The position numbers and the translations under genes are program-made. From the NCBI GenBank assembly GCA_026931725.1, contig JAIXLE010000195.1:1-34170 (forward strand): a DNA stretch of 34,170 bases, given 5' to 3'. Each line of letters begins with the position of its first letter. Position 1 is the first letter of the stretch. The notes beneath the pieces are model-generated. The model did not search any database. It was not told where the DNA came from and worked only from the letters and a program-made list of their open reading frames with translations. The stretch comes from Bacteroidales bacterium. Its GTDB lineage: Bacteria; Planctomycetota; Planctomycetia; Gemmatales; Gemmataceae. This document shows positions 33,477-34,170 of this stretch, one piece after another.

Positions 33477-34160
33477 TTATTTCCCTGTGATGGCTTGCTC
33501 TCCCGTCTTCAGAATATCAGCGATGGCTTCATCGTTCAGTGGGTGATCCGCGTTGAATTCCCAGCGTTTGACAATCCGCATCCGGTTATAGACAACGACC
33601 GTAATTTCCTGGGCTGGGTCCAACTTCCAGGCCTCCGTGGCGGGTGACGCGGTCGCGGCGAGAGCGAGCGGAACCCCTGGCGCTTTGAGTTGTTCCGCCG
33701 CGTTGCGCAGTGCCTGGGCTTGTTCGTCCCGCACCAACCCTTTGACGGCTTCTCCCCGATCGTCCGAGGGATAGGGTTTGTCGAGGGTCAGAAAGAGAAC
33801 GAAAGCGGCGGCGTTGGCGGCACGATGCTTGGCAACGAACCCCCCAGGATCTTTATCCGCGGTGGGGCGGCCCAGCGTTTGAATGAGCTTGCCAAGCGGC
33901 GTATCGGCGGTCAGAGTGGCCGGGTCCGTCCGGGCGAACACGGCGATTACCGGATTGAGTCCGGCCTCGCAGATCAGGCAATGCATCTTGGCTTGCCGAT
34001 TCCGCACGCTCTCGGCAGGGTATCGCAAATCGCTGGCGATGAAACTGCGAAACGTGCTGGGCACCGTACCCGCGGGAGTCGCAACCGCTGTGGGCGGCTC
34101 TTGAGCCGATACCGGGGCAAACGCGAGACTCAAAATCAGTACCGCCCAGGCGCGTGGCAT
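33477..34160 (-). CDS. Secreted hypothetical protein, possibly thioredoxin-like
   Basis: A 227-aa protein with a clear signal peptide (MPRAWAVLILSLAFAPVSAQ, cleaved near Ala19-Gln20). A CxxC pair, Cys61 and Cys64 in MHCLICEAG, sits just before a hydrophobic strand (LNPVIAVFAR), and later strands (AFVLFLTLD, ITVVVYNRMRIVKRWEF) follow an order that looks like a thioredoxin-type fold. I do not recognise a named family. The cysteines could be redox-active or bind metal. GAGTTGATCC stands just before the ATG at 34160, close to the window end, so the promoter is not visible. Its tail encodes DEAIADILKTGEQAITGK, a helix typical of the end of a thioredoxin fold. Confidence 0.7.
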   Translation of the reverse strand: MPRAWAVLILSLAFAPVSAQEPPTAVATPAGTVPSTFRSFIASDLRYPAESVRNRQAKMHCLICEAGLNPVIAVFARTDPATLTADTPLGKLIQTLGRPTADKDPGGFVAKHRAANAAAFVLFLTLDKPYPSDDRGEAVKGLVRDEQAQALRNAAEQLKAPGVPLALAATASPATEAWKLDPAQEITVVVYNRMRIVKRWEFNADHPLNDEAIADILKTGEQAITGK

Positions 34161-34170
34161 GGATCAACTC

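Overview
The window looks like chromosomal DNA of a planctomycete, most likely of the Gemmata/Tuwongella-type lineage. This rests on a DUF1559 protein (prepilin N-terminus plus a C-terminal H-X9-DG motif), a PilB/PilT/PilC cluster followed by many prepilins and a giant GspK-like protein, small lipoproteins with carboxypeptidase-regulatory-like folds, and GC-rich coding DNA (hand counts of typical lines reach about 67%). The assignment comes from gene families, not from a marker gene. No rRNA, tRNA or CRISPR array was seen.

Layout. (1) 63-3211, plus strand: MlaE-type permease and MlaF-type ATPase (lipid transport), a small FHA protein and an SDR oxidoreductase. (2) 3219-10512, minus strand: a tightly packed NicO-type metal exporter, enolase-superfamily enzyme and alpha/beta hydrolase; a 105-aa protein; a decayed IS630-like transposase fragment; purA; and a secreted PhoD-type phosphatase. 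(3) 10850-27412, plus strand: a 16.5-kb type IV pilus/type II secretion-like locus in the order PilB-like ATPase, PilT-like ATPase, a second PilB/GspE-like ATPase with a repetitive Pro/Ala-rich leader, PilC/GspF, five prepilin-type proteins, and a 1577-aa membrane-anchored GspK/PilX-like protein. (4) 27510-32620, minus strand: a DUF1559 pseudopilin, a lipoprotein, an ABC ATPase and a 978-aa FtsX-type permease. Two of the three junctions are 4-nt ATGA overlaps. (5) 32969-34160, minus strand: panD and a secreted thioredoxin-fold-like protein of unknown function.

How it works together. Region 3 holds the motor (assembly and retraction ATPases), the platform protein and a full set of major/minor pseudopilin candidates. 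It lacks the secretin, the PilMNOP alignment complex and the prepilin peptidase, which must lie elsewhere. Region 4 reads as one transcription unit that ties a pseudopilin-like DUF1559 protein and a lipoprotein to a MacB/LolCDE-like exporter.

The most unusual points are the giant GspK-like protein, a sharp base-composition shift that starts inside one prepilin gene and runs through the next, tandem 63-bp repeats coding the leader of the second PilB, poly-proline inserts in a pseudopilin, an extreme acidic tail on PilT, and the DUF1559-lipoprotein-ABC exporter coupling.
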